Positions 32,734 through 44,400 of a stretch of 64,000 nucleotides of DNA are shown here, in pieces. Below the pieces are notes generated by a model. The model was given only the letters and a program-made list of their open reading frames with translations. It was not told where the DNA came from and searched no databases. The stretch spans positions 16,110,003-16,174,002 of the forward strand of contig JAJEKV010000030.1 of NCBI GenBank assembly GCA_021234155.1, in the 5' to 3' direction. Numbering within the stretch: the stretch's first letter is position 1; each line of letters begins with the position of its first letter. Source of the DNA: Isoetes taiwanensis (Eukaryota > Streptophyta > Lycopodiopsida > Isoetales > Isoetaceae). Made by a program: the position numbers and the translations under genes.

Positions 32734-33700
32734 TTACCAAAACGATAGTCGTTGGAAAAACCATATTGTTGCATAAAAAACAACCCATTTCACTTTCCTT
32801 TCCGAGCATCTAATGCTTTGATGGTCAATCAAAATATGAACCGTCGACCCTAAAAGATAGTGTCGCCACACTTTCAAAGCATAAATGACAGCCAGAAATT
32901 CTTTATCATAAATACGAGATCTACTTTCCTTGTCAGAAAACTTCTGACTTCCATAAGCAATAGGATGACCATCCTGCATCAAAACCGCGCCCAAAGCCAC
33001 ACCACTTGCATCAACACATAACAAGAAAGGTAGACCAAACTTTGGCAAACGCAGAACAGGAGGATTAACCATGGCATCCTTTAAAACTTGGAAAGCAAAC
33101 TGATGATTATGATTCCATTGGAAAGGAACGTCTTTTCGTAGCAACAAATATAAATCTGAAGCTAAACGAGCAAAATTCTGTACAAACTTCCTATAATAAC
33201 TGCATAAGCCCAAAAAGGAACGCAATGCAGCAACTGAAGTAGGTACAGGCCAATCCACAATTGCTTGTACCTTACTGGGATCAACTTTAAGACCCTCAGC
33301 GCAAACAATATGACCCAAATATTCAATTTCCGATTGGAAAAATATACTTTTCTTAGGATTAAGAGTAATAGACTCCTCCCTTAACCGACGGAAAACCTCC
33401 CGCAAATGCAAGTAATGATCTTCCTCGGACTTACTAAAAACTAATATGTCATCAAAGAACGCGACAACATAAACACCATGCACATCTTCAAATATTAGCC
33501 CCATTAGCCTCATAAAAGAAGTCGGGCGCATTTGTAAGTCCAAATGGCATGACTAAAAACTCATAATGTCCAAAGGTTGTCCTAAACGCTAGGTCTTGTG
33601 AACATCTTGGCAACCTTAAGTTGCCAATACCCCGACTTAAGATCAAGGCGGCTAAAAGCTGTGGCACCTTGGAGTTGATCAAACAAATCATCCGCCCTTG
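32734..33700 (-). pseudogene. RT catalytic half and RNase H of young gypsy element
   Basis: [21 protein letters not shown] near 33600-33540 is in one frame; after a one-base change SFMRLM leads into VAFFDDILVFSKS, with the RT DD pair, then IEYLGHIVCAEG, FLGLCSYYRKFVQNFA, and RNase H motifs LLCVDASGVALGAVL, SRIYDKEFLAVIYALK and ILIDHQS. A frame break follows IDHQS. Two frame breaks near 33590 and 33545 separate it from the Gag-RT frame. Confidence 0.9.
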
Positions 33701-35372
33701 GTATAGGAAACCGATTCTTTATGGTTATCTTATTCAAAGCGCGATAATCTATACACATGCGCCAGGAATTATCTTTTTTCTTAACCAACAAGACAGGAGC
33801 ACCAAAAGGTGAAGAACTATGGCGGATCAATCCAGCTTGAAGTAACTCATCAAGTCGGGCGCCTAATCTCAACTTGTTGGCCATGCATTCTCGATAAGGA
33901 GCTTGATTAGGAGGTTCTTTCCGGGGAAGAAGATCAATCCTGTGGTCCTCCAAACGTTGGGGAGGCAAAGTTTGTGGAATTTCATTTGAAAAGACATCAT
34001 CAAAATAATGCAAAAAGACTGTTTGACGCTCATTTAATGGAAATACTTCTAACTTAGAACGCAAAACCACCAAATACACAAAATGAGTTTTCATTGCCAA
34101 ACGTTTAAACTGTACAACAGAAACTGTGGGAATAGGGGACACAATATCATCCTTCACAAACTTGAAGGTCTTTTTACCCCCTTCCAAGGATAACATAACA
34201 ATACCCGCTTTCCAATCTATAAGAGGATTAATAGCCTTATGCCATGGCATGCCTAGAATAATATCCATACCTCCAAGGTCAGAAACCATGAAAGAACGTT
34301 TACAGATATATCCCTGCAATTGAAATTCAACATCCTTGACCATAAATGAAGAAGGCGGAGGGGCAACATTCAAGAAAGCAGAAGATAATTCTACATCACT
34401 TGATAAAGGAATAGAAGTTAATTTTAGTTCTTTTACCAAGCGAGCAGAAATAAAATCAAACTCACTGCCCGGATCGAATAGGACATGTACTTTTTGATCT
34501 TGAATAGTAGCCCAAAATCGTAAGAGACTACTATTCTCAACAGAATCCATATCCGATTTTTCCCGGACCGTAGCCACCTTCTTCCCTTTTCCATCTCCGC
34601 GAACAGAAGCTACTTTCTTACTTTTATCCTCTTTCTTAGTCCCAGACTTAAGAGTAGGTGTAGGTGCAACTTGCAGGTCGAGCTTTGCTCGTACCCAACG
34701 ATGAACCCCACCCATGAGTTTTTCAGACTTCTCAGTATCATTTTTACTAAGCTGAAGTCCTTTCTTTAAAACTCGTGCGGCAAAGGCTCTAACAGTTTCC
34801 GTGTTTTGTTGGGTCAACTTATTCCATTCAGCGATAAGATCTCGCTCCCAATTATGACCCAAAAAACGATTTTTGATTTGCTTTTCAAATTCCGCAAAGG
34901 TAACAATAGGCTGATCGACTGGCTGGTTCTTCTGGATATCCAGCCACCAGTCCTTTGCAACCCCATCCAGATGACGCTCAGCAAAATACAACTGAGTGTC
35001 TTCGTCATCCTTAGTCTTAGCAAAATATGAATTCAAATCCCGGAGCCACGCGAATAGTTCATCCGCATCACTAGTAGCAGCGGAATACTTTTTGAATTCA
35101 ATTTTGACATTGGCACCTGTTTTGATGCCACTACGTGGACGCCCTGCAGCTTGCTGCAACTGCGCCACCTGCGCTCGCAGAGAATCCAATTCTTGCAGCT
35201 CCGCAATTCGAGCCTCGGCAGCTGCAAGTTTTTCTCTCATGAGCGAATTATCATGCTCTAACTCAAAAAGTTTTTCCTTGAGCTCTTCATCTTCCAAGTT
35301 AACATTGGCAGGGGAACCGGCCATCGAAACTTGTTGCTCTGATACCACTAAAACAGACACTTGACGTGGCAC
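33582..35372 (-). pseudogene. Gag-protease-RT reading frame of young gypsy element
   Basis: An open frame of 596 codons, the longest in the window. It has an N-terminal coiled coil ([20 protein letters not shown]), a retrotransposon Gag core ([42 protein letters not shown]), a basic linker lacking a CCHC knuckle, a protease ([13 protein letters not shown], with DPG where DSG/DTG is expected, and [12 protein letters not shown]) and the front half of RT ([34 protein letters not shown]). It ends by frameshift after QLKV. An intact Gag could be made; the missing zinc knuckle and the Pro in the protease active site are odd. Confidence 0.9.
35330..35347 (-). promoter_or_regulatory. primer-binding site (initiator tRNA-Met)
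   Basis: Minus-strand TGGTATCAGAGCAACAAG lies one base inside the 5' LTR and matches the complement of plant initiator tRNA-Met. Confidence 0.88.
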
Positions 35373-35572
35373 GCTATCTCACCACCCAACCACGAGCCCT
35401 CAGCTATGACACAGCTGCCCCAGAGCTCTCCCCCGAGCTACTATATAGCATGCATGCCCCTTTGGTCCATCTTTGGACCAAAGCCCTCTTTGGACCATAG
35501 GCCCCCTTTTGGACTAAAGGCCCTCTTTGGACTAAAAGCCATCTTTGGACTCCACGTCCTTAGCATATAGCA
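35349..35572 (-). repeat. 5' LTR of young gypsy element
   Basis: 224 bp, same length as 30916-31139 and differing at about two positions (a T/C in CTATCTCA(T/C)CACC and TAGCA(A/T)ATAGCA). It is flanked outside by AATGC, the target duplication. Confidence 0.92.
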
Positions 35573-35894
35573 AATGCTCAGTTCGGTGCAATAACATAGT
35601 TTTTTTCTTTTTCCAGTTCAATTTAGGATTTTCTTTAGCCTTTTGTCTGCATTTTATGAATGGCGGTGCATCTATTAATTTTCATGGGCTTGTACAGCAG
35701 TCGCATGCAGATGAAGCTTGAGCCTAGAAATAATACAACTTAAGCCTACACTCTACAATAGCTGGGAAAGGACAAGCATCATAAGATGGAGCACCTTCTT
35801 TATTTTGTCTCTTTATGCTTATGATCTCGCTAAGAAGTATATTTCAATCTTTGAATCCCAGAAAAAGATGCGATCACCTCCAACCCTACCTATG

Positions 35895-36155
35895 CTATGC
35901 TACCTATGCTATGATTTTGATTTTAGGGCCTGCTATGGTTTTACTCTTAGATGATTGTTCCTCTTGCTGGAATAGGCCTATATTATTTTTAAGATGATAG
36001 GTGGATCTTTTTGAATGCTGTTGTATAGGTCATCTTAAGAGAGGCTGCATCTAGTAGATAAGTTTGCCCTGTAGATGCTCAGGTCTGCGTGCTTAGGTTG
36101 CAAGTAGACAACTGCTTTCTAGGTTGTGCAGAGTGCGGAATAGTGGTCTTAATTT
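35895..36155. repeat. duplicated segment, left half of interrupted copy
   Basis: Matches 18110-18360. Continuity with the uninterrupted copy is lost at the T-run at 36153 and regained at 37533. Confidence 0.85.
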
Positions 36156-37532
36156 TTTTTTTGTTTTTTTTTTTGTTTTTTGAAGAAACGGCAGTTTTTG
36201 TATTCATATGATATAACTTTACAGCACACAAAAAAAACCCTGAAGATTCAGGGAAAAAGATAAGAAATTGTTCTCAGAATATACAGTAAATGAAAAAAGC
36301 AGAGTACTCATCATGGAGTTGTTCAACATCTTCAACATCTTTGGGAACAACCTTCTTCTGCTGAACCAAATACTATAGGACCTTCTCCATAAATTTCCAC
36401 CACTAATCCACTTACTTGCTCAACTGCAACAGCTTCTGTTACCCTTACTGGCCAGATTTGGATTAAGCGCCCAGTATCCTTTGCAGACTAGTAGGATAAA
36501 TTGGACCAAAACCTGAATAGAAAAGAAGGACATGTAGCCAAGTAATTACCCAAACCTTATGCCTGAAGAGAACACATTCCCATTGTAGAGTTAGCAAAGC
36601 TCCTAGCTCCCCATGCTTCTAAATCCATTAAAATCCAACTAGACCTCCAAGCCCAGCCCTAGAAGATGATCCAAAAGATGGTGCATTGTTGGAGAAACCT
36701 CTAGGTCATCATGCTTCCATACGGGCGAAGGTTCAAGAACTAGCAGTCTACATAACCCTTCATCAGAAAGTGAAATCCAAGGTCTCCCGAAACTTGAATT
36801 TCAAGATTTTTAATCCAATTTACCTGACCACATCTACAAAGACACATGGAAATTCCCATATATACATAGAACATTAAAGAGAAAGCAATAATAAATGGAA
36901 TAGGCTGCCACACTATTCCTGAAGCTGCCACCTTCTTTTATGAATCTGATTCTCTGCCTCCAAGCAGCCTAACCAATCAACAATCTAGATAATAGCAGAA
37001 GGTTACTGTGGTTCAAACAGTTATCTTGAAGCTAGTTAGGCTTAGAACAAGCCCAACCCACTAGACTACTCTCAGAGCCCAGTCTTAAATTATCAACTGT
37101 AATAAGACACCAAAACATTCTGCCATAATTTTCAAAAACTGACTAATCACACTGCCATGGCTACAGAAAGAAACAAACCCTGCTGCTTCCATCTACCTGC
37201 TCTATGTACTTCTGCCAGTAAGAAATGGGAAAAAAGAAAGAACTTTTCTGCCAGATTATATTCGAAAGATTTAAATTAGATCACCTGGGTGAAAGCCATG
37301 GATCCTTGCCTGTGAATCAAAGCAGAAGAAGCCCCTTCGCGTGGCCACAAATAAAAATCCTTGCCCTAAGCCAGTCCCTTCTCGATCCAGAAAATCTGCA
37401 GATACAAACCGGATGCAGCCTTTCATAGATGCCGATGGGCAGCCTAAGGCGTAAGAACATGAACGGCCGGCCCAGGGCAAAGCCCTAGGCGGCCAAACGG
37501 TGCCGTCCCGCCATCCGCAGTCTGACCTTCCC
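36156..37532 (-). mobile_element. non-LTR retroelement or retrocopy with poly(A) and 16-bp target duplication
   Basis: A 1.38-kb insertion. ATAGTGGTCTTAATTT is present at 36140-36155 and again at 37533-37548. The left edge is a long T-run interrupted by G, i.e. a poly(A) tail on the minus strand, so the inserted RNA was copied in minus orientation by target-primed reverse transcription. The 5' end near 37440-37530 is GC-rich. I recognise no RT, ORF1 or host gene inside, so it could be a 5'-truncated LINE, a long SINE or a retrocopied transcript. The paralog at 18350 is the empty site. Confidence 0.88.
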
Positions 37533-37962
37533 ATAGTGGTCTTAATTTGGCGTGATATTCCGTAGCTGGTATATGGCTGGAAGTGTAGTTGCATTATAGT
37601 TTGAAGATTTATGCAAATGTTTAGTTGCATATTAATTGTGATATGATATGATATGATATGATATGATATGATATGGTTTGAAGCTCTATGCTTTTTTACT
37701 TTTGGTTCTTTTGAGAAGTATATTGACTTAAGCCATGTGAAACTGTGGAGTAGCAAAATTCTTAAGCACAATTGATACTTTCAAGGCTATAGGCATTGAC
37801 AAAAGAACATTTATTGTTTTTTTTCATTAGAATTGAGCATAAATATCTTAGAGCAACTTGTTTATTCTATTATGTTTTAGAGTTTATCTCAAGCCCTTAA
37901 TATGATTAAACAATAGGTGAAGGGTGATGAGCCATGTGGTCTTATAACTTACCTGTTACTCC
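37533..37962. repeat. duplicated segment, right half of interrupted copy
   Basis: Matches 18350-18755. It contains an expanded (ATATG)n microsatellite at about 37637-37672 absent from the other copy. Homology ends near TTACCTGTTACTCC at 37962. Confidence 0.85.
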
Positions 37963-37999
37963 TCTTCTCGTTACTGTTAATATGCTAATATTGGTCTGT

Positions 38000-38524
38000 T
38001 GTGACGTTCCAGCATAATATACGACCCGAATATGTATATTATACTGCCACATCACACGTACATGTCATCAATGACATGTACTTGAGGGACGTATAAGGTT
38101 GCACCTAGGGGGCAACATTGAATGTTATGCATGTTAAATAAATATACACAATTATAAACCCCATGGACCCCATTGCCAAATGGCTAAATCCCATTTGGCC
38201 AATGTCTAACCTAACCCTAAGGGTTTCTATAAAAGGGCTTTCCTCTTAAACCCTAAACCTTTCTTCTCTTTGCATTTTAGGGTTTCTCCTAGAGCTCCTT
38301 TCCTCTCTCAAATTCAGGGTTCTCTTGAGCCATTTCGGCCAAGTCAAGAATCCAATCCGCATTGCCAGGCTCTGAAAAGCCGTCTTTGCACAACAGATCA
38401 TCGAGTAGCAGCAGCCTTCAGCAGGAACAGAGGCGGAAAACTCAAACTCAAGCCTCAACATGCAAAATTTATGAAAATCAAGGATGGATGCATGACACCA
38501 GTAGGAATAAATATGTTATGTTGA
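38000..38524 (+). repeat. LTR-like fragment (solo LTR candidate)
   Basis: Starts TGTGACGTTCCAGC, the same terminal sequence as the LTRs at 12833 and 17013, but the body differs. A TATA box CTATAAAAGGG lies near 38229-38239 in a position typical of an LTR promoter, followed by CT-rich and AAACCCTAA-like stretches. I could not define the other end or a target duplication. No internal domain is adjacent, so it is a solo or truncated LTR of a related family. Confidence 0.5.
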
Positions 38525-40619
38525 CAGTGTCGTAAGAGGTGTTCTAATTGTATTCACTTGCTATTCAAATTATGTAATTGTACAAAATAGCACCTCTCAA
38601 GAACTCTTTATAAAACCAATTACAATTTATTGCTTTGATCATTTAACAAATTTACTTATCTCTAATCCACTTCTTGCATTAAACCTAGGCAACATTAGAG
38701 GTATCTTCTTGTTGGCCATTACGTTTGCGTTGACTAGACATGGGCAATACTTTGGACAATTTGTTTAATACTTGGCACTTGCGGCCATCACCATGTTTAA
38801 GGATGTTGTCTCATGTTTAAGTCATCAGCATCTTCTATTGCATTAGTTAACGAAATACTAACAAGAACACTATAGAACGGGAACACAGTATTATCTTAAC
38901 CATTAATGGTTGTAAAAAACCCATTATCTATTACTAACTAGTGAGCTAAGTTAGTTTGCTAGGAGGAACAAGAGCGCTCCACATTGCATAACTATAAAAA
39001 ACTTCGTGTGGCTATCAATGGAAAATAAAGCGAGCAAGGAACTTTAACAAGCTCCAGCTTGGCGCAGCTTGTTGCAAAATTAAATTGCAGTGCGCACATT
39101 GAAGAAATATACGATTTGAAAGGAATCATTCAAGCAGAGTATTGCTTGGTGGGATGGTGATTTTCTCCATTATGGCACTTTATGAATCAAGGTTATAACG
39201 ATGATATCAAACAAGTATTTACACATGTATAAAAACACGCAGGAAATCCTCCAGTGAACATGTAGTAAACTTCACGAAACTCTTCCTCCAGGAAACATGT
39301 AGCCGCCATTTTGAGTGAATCATTTATCTGAAGAATGGTAAGCTTAGTGTGGATTGGATTTTATCTAAATTGTAGGAGCAAATATGTGCTCTTCCCACTT
39401 CCTCTTGTGATAGGGCTGAAGGCCAGATACTTGATTTAGAAGCATAGGTTCTTAATCACTGGCTTGCTCTCTAAATTTAAACCCATATGCTATAGAGCAC
39501 CTGTGACACCCAAGCATCCTTACAAGTGCAAGCTACCAATTACGGCTTCTTAGATCAATTCATAAGACCACCAAAGTTGGCATCCAATTCATAATTATGC
39601 CCCAGGTCAACACATTACACAATTTCTCACTATGCTAGGGCATACTATAACTTGCACCATGGTTATATAGAAACTAGAAAAAATGCCCAGCGTTGCTAGG
39701 CTTTCCGTCGAGATTAGATTAAAAAATAAATAAACGTCTACCTGGGCTTATATGGTCGGTTGTTATAAATTGAAATTTGAGATGGGCAATGATGGAGATC
39801 TATATATGATGCAAAAACCAAAAAACAGCTTGCTAATAAGTGAACGATGCTTTGAAGCGTTTTATATATGTAGGGTTGCAAATAGTTTGCATATTTATAT
39901 GGAATTGATCATATAATTTATATGCAATAAGATATATTTTTATAAGGTTTTAAACTTGTGAGATGTGCGTACGGAACTCTATGGTTGAAGATCTTGCAAC
40001 CTGGTGAACTTAGATTTTTCCCTAGCAATGGGATACTAAAGGTCTTGATGGGGCTCTTTATAATACGAAAATATATACCTTGGCCTTATCAAGAGCACCA
40101 ACTCAATTTGACATTTGTGGCAAGTAGCTTTTGTATTTTGTGTATGATGCTTTGATTTTGTGCAAATAATATTTTTGCATTTTACTGTTTACAGCATGCT
40201 CGGTAATCTGCACATATACAACCATGCGTGAAGGTTCAAGCTATATAATCTACACATATACAACCATGCATGAAGGTTCAAGCACCTGAAAACATGCATC
40301 TATTTTTCTCATTATTCATCATATTTGTTAAACACACATGATATTCCTAATGCTAGAAGAGGAGCCTTAATAACAAGTGAAACTGGCAGTTGTGCTAGCT
40401 TGAAGGTGAGAGATTTGGAAATCAAACTCAGAGAAGGATGCATTTAATAGTCCTTCAATGGATTGAAAGCACAAAACAACATGTAATTATTTATATAGGA
40501 GAAACATTGCACAATTAGAATGGAATTGTGTACCATTCAAGTTCACCGAAGCATTCCACAACTACTCTCATAAAAAACTACAAAATAATAGCAATTAAAA
40601 CTGTGGGCATCCCATTTCT
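38525..40619. other. no recognisable gene
   Basis: AT-rich DNA. A tandem duplication of about 52 bp (TCT(G/A)CACATATACAACCATG then CGTGAAGGTTCAAGC or CATGAAGGTTCAAGC) lies at about 40205-40290. The 65-codon frame at 39958 has no family motif. Confidence 0.35.
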
Positions 40620-41050
40620 GTAATAATCCTCGTATTAAAAATTTGGCCCTTTCATTGATCTGCATGCCCTCATATAGAAGAGCCATTGCCTGCAAGAAAG
40701 GTTCATCTCAAATAAAGATCGTGAGCGGAATGTAAAGATGTGCAAAAAACGTTAAAATGTGCAAAAAGCCTGCTTAGAGCAAGTATGAAGAATAGAAAAA
40801 TAATCAATAGTGTGATAAAAGAATGTTCTAAAATATGTGAGCATCATAAAAGTTTACCTTTTCTAGCAGTGATGTACATAGATCAGACCTTGCTTTATTT
40901 GTGATCGCCACTTTGGGAAGATAAGTTGGTCGCATATAAAGAAGAGCTAAGATGGAGATGGAAGATAAGATTGCAGCCTGCTCCAACTTGCTTTCCTTGA
41001 CATTAGCATAAACAAAAGCAATTATAAGGGCCAAGTGGATTCTAACGAAC
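40620..41050 (-). CDS. two candidate exons of an unidentified minus-strand gene
   Basis: Exon 41050-40858 is preceded by GATCCAG and followed by GTAAAC; exon 40689-about 40620 is preceded by CTTGCAG. Both junctions keep phase 0, joining SLLEK to AMALLYEGMQ. The conceptual segment is Leu/Ala-rich and helical (AILSSISILALLYMRP, NERAKFLIRGLL), like a HEAT/ARM-type helical repeat, but I do not recognise the protein. Neighbouring exons were not found, so it could be a captured gene fragment. Confidence 0.3.
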
Positions 41051-41465
41051 CTGGATCATGTGTCTCCTTCTGTCCAAGGAAAGAGAAGAACCAAAAGCAT
41101 TAGATTACATATGACCAAATCCGAACCAAGACAACACCTGCAGCGTATTCTAAAATTTGATTAGAGTAAACGTCCAGTTAGAACAAAGCAATCAAAGATA
41201 TCATATACGCAAAAAATCTGGTGATTTTTATGTGGAGCACACATAAATGGAAGAAAAATGGACTATCAGGGTCCTCGCATGTTACGGTGTCTCATTTTTA
41301 GTGTCCTTTTGTCCACCCAAATTAGCACTATTTTTTAGTATTATGGGAAGAGGGAAATTCAAAATTAATGAGAATATCGGGGGGTGGTTGTTTCCCCTTT
41401 CTCGAGGGAGAGAGATCTCGTTTCATTCTTTCCATCCATTTTTTGTTCAGGCTTCTTGTGGTCCA

Positions 41466-44400
41466 ATGACTAATGACGAAGACAGGAGGCGGAAATGGCA
41501 TTTGCAGAAGCAACGGCAAAGAGCAAGCAAGATGAGGCAACAATTGTCAAAGGAAAATTTAGATTGGAGTATTGAACACTCAAAAAAGCAATTGCAACAT
41601 GCAGCCTCCATAATCACGAAAACGTTTTTAGATTTGACAGGTTCGATGTCTATAGACCAGAAGAAAGAAGTATGGCATCTAGTGGAGAACAACAAAGTTA
41701 TGTAAGTTGCAGTGTTTGATAAGGAAAAGATTGTTCACAGTGAAATTGTCGGTAGCATCCAAGAAACCATACAGCATGTGACAGGAGTGGAGTCCAATGA
41801 CAAATTAGCAGCAAAAAGAGCAGCATTAGTCATGGCACTTGGGAAGGTCAGGCATGGCAGCAAAAGATTAGCTACCAAGGCTTTAGGAATTCATCCAAGG
41901 AATTGTTCCAGAGCTAAGAAGCACTGTGTTACAATTAGTAATAAAAACGCATTGTGGGCTCTTGGGGGAAGGAAGAAGAGAAAGGATTCCCTGAGCCAAG
42001 AAGTGATTGAAAAAGTTGTGGATTATTGGACAAACTACACCAGAGTTTCGCCTAACTTCAAGGACGTCAGATCTGGTAGAGGAAAACATCCTAAGCATCC
42101 AACACATTACCTTGATGTGAGCCAGGTATACTATCTGTAGATCAGTTTTTTACTAAGTCTTTTTCACGTTTACTAATACTAATATTTTTTATAAGTTTTG
42201 AAGTATTGATTCTAATATGATCTGCTAATAGAATAGAATAGAATAGAATAGAACAGAATAGAATAGAATTATTTTTATCGTCCACGGAGACCAATGGAAT
42301 TAATCTGCACGTTCTTCTCGTGGTAGCAAGTCTTAATGCTATTGATGGTTGATAATGGATCATTTTTTGATATAGTGCTAAGGTTTCTCACCTTTATAAT
42401 GTTGGTGCCACGTTTAGTAATTGTGTTGATGTTAGTGCCACTGTTAGTGATTTTGTAAATGACAGTGCTAATATTACTAATTTCGTTAATATTAGTAATT
42501 TTGTCAATGTTAGCACTAAACTTAATCTGTAGTTAGTGAAGCACCACCTACCACTACAGATTAGCAATGCTTTCATCTCAATGTCCTAGCACTGGTTAGT
42601 GGTTTGGTTTGCTAAGGGTTATGTTGTAATGCTAATGGAATCAATAAATTAGTTCTAAGTTGCTATTCATTAGCAATTGTTTTTTCTAGTGGTATTAGCA
42701 TTAGCATTTACTAAATAGTTTTCTATTCTTATTCTGCAGACAGAATTCTTCACTAGTTTCAAGCAAGACAACCCAGATGTTCAAATTAAGCAGAGAGCCT
42801 TCGAGAAATTAAAGCCTTACTTTGTTGTAAAGCTATCTGAATTCAATACCCGTTGTTGCGTCTATCATGAGAGGATGTCAATGCTGAGGGAAGGGGTGAA
42901 GAACATGAGGAAAAAGTCCATGGTGCACGGTGCAGATTGCACCTATGAGTACAAGATATGTGACCACATGGCAAGCCAAGTAGGGTGCAATGTAGCAAGA
43001 CATGTTTGTCAGTCTAACAGTGATATGTGGAGAAGCATGGTTTGCCCAAAGCCTGAGGAGTGGCACAATGAAGCATGCTTGTCAGGAACCTGCAACAAAT
43101 GTGGTGTGGACAAAATGGAAAGGTGTCCAAAAGAAGAAACAAAGGATAGTACCTCAAAAATCACTTGGGAGAACATAGACTACATTGAAATTGGTAAGGA
43201 TAAAAATGGCAAACCCAAAAAAAGAATTGAGCATCAATATTTACAGACTTCACCTAATGTTTTGATGGAAACCTTCAGATCTAAAGCAAAGGAGTTTGTG
43301 ACACATAATTTCAGGTATAAATGGCAGCAAGCCATGTTTAGACAACTACTGAACAGGTTTGCTGATGATACTATTGTATCAGTGGTTGACTTTGCAGAGA
43401 AGTACTTTTTCAAGGAGCAGAATGAAGTCCAGTCCAAGCATTGGCATAATGAGCAGATCACTATTCTTGTGCACCTCACATATAGAAGGGATCCTAAGAC
43501 ACAAGAAATGATCAAGGAAGAACATTTTTATATATTTGATGAGAGAAAACATGATTCTTTGTTTGTGCAGCATTGCTTTCTCTTACACAATCATTGGATG
43601 CAAGAGAAGGAAATCACTTTGAAGAAGCATTATGTCTTCTCAGATGGTGCAGCCTCACAATTCAAAGGTAAAAAATCATTTTACTTTGATGCTAGATTCA
43701 AATCTTTAACAGGTTTAGACATGATGTGGAACTTTTGGTGCTCTGGCCATGAGAAGGGAGAACATGATGATGCAGGAGCAGTAATAAAGAGGGCTTTGAG
43801 AGCAGCACAGTTGAAGGGCAGCAAGATGACCAATGCACACGAGATGGTGGAATGGCTAAAGCAGTATATGTCAACAGCAGCACCCACAACATATAAAAAG
43901 AAGATTCAAACTGTAAGTAGGACTTTTTGGGAGGTTGAAATAGGACAAGTGGACAGAAAAAATCAGTTGGAAGCATGTCCTATTGAAGGATCTAGAAACC
44001 TTCATTGTTTCATGGGTGTTCAAATCACATGACACATTTATATGTCAGAAACCTCTCTTGCTTTTGCACATATTGTTTAGATTTGAATTGGGAATCTTGC
44101 CCCAATGTATCATATACTAAGAAGTTTGAACTAGTTGTGGTACAGCCCATCAAAGCTATTATTGAAGAAGAAGGACATGATGAAGGAGAAGAAGCATATA
44201 TTGGCAGCGCTAACTTATGTAGCATGCAAGTATCTATAGGTGATGTCTTTGCAGTGGTGACTCCAAATAACAATCACAAGAATGTGAAGTTCTACCTTAT
44301 CCTATGTACCAAAGGTAAGTACTTGGTGTTAGAAGACTTTGTAGATATGCAAGGGCAGAAGTTTGTGAAAGGGGATGAGGTCATAGAAGGGACATACTAT

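Larger units (their letters stand above)
30916..35572 (-). mobile_element. complete young Ty3/gypsy retrotransposon
   Basis: A 4.66-kb minus-oriented element with 224-bp LTRs (30916-31139, 35349-35572), a perfect 5-bp target duplication AATGC (30911-30915, 35573-35577), a tRNA-Met primer-binding site and a polypurine tract. The LTRs differ at only about two positions, so the insertion is recent. Order on the minus strand: Gag, protease, RT, RNase H, integrase, chromodomain-like tail. Despite its youth the pol frame has several frameshifts and stops, so this copy was probably mobilised by enzymes of a relative. Confidence 0.95.

Noticed and set aside
34996-35364. plus-strand 122-codon Ser-rich ORF
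   Set aside because: Antisense of the Gag coiled-coil region; composition results from the complementary codons.
41703-41713. 11-bp GT...AG microintron in copy B exon 1
   Set aside because: Far below any functional plant intron length, and removing it would break the frame.
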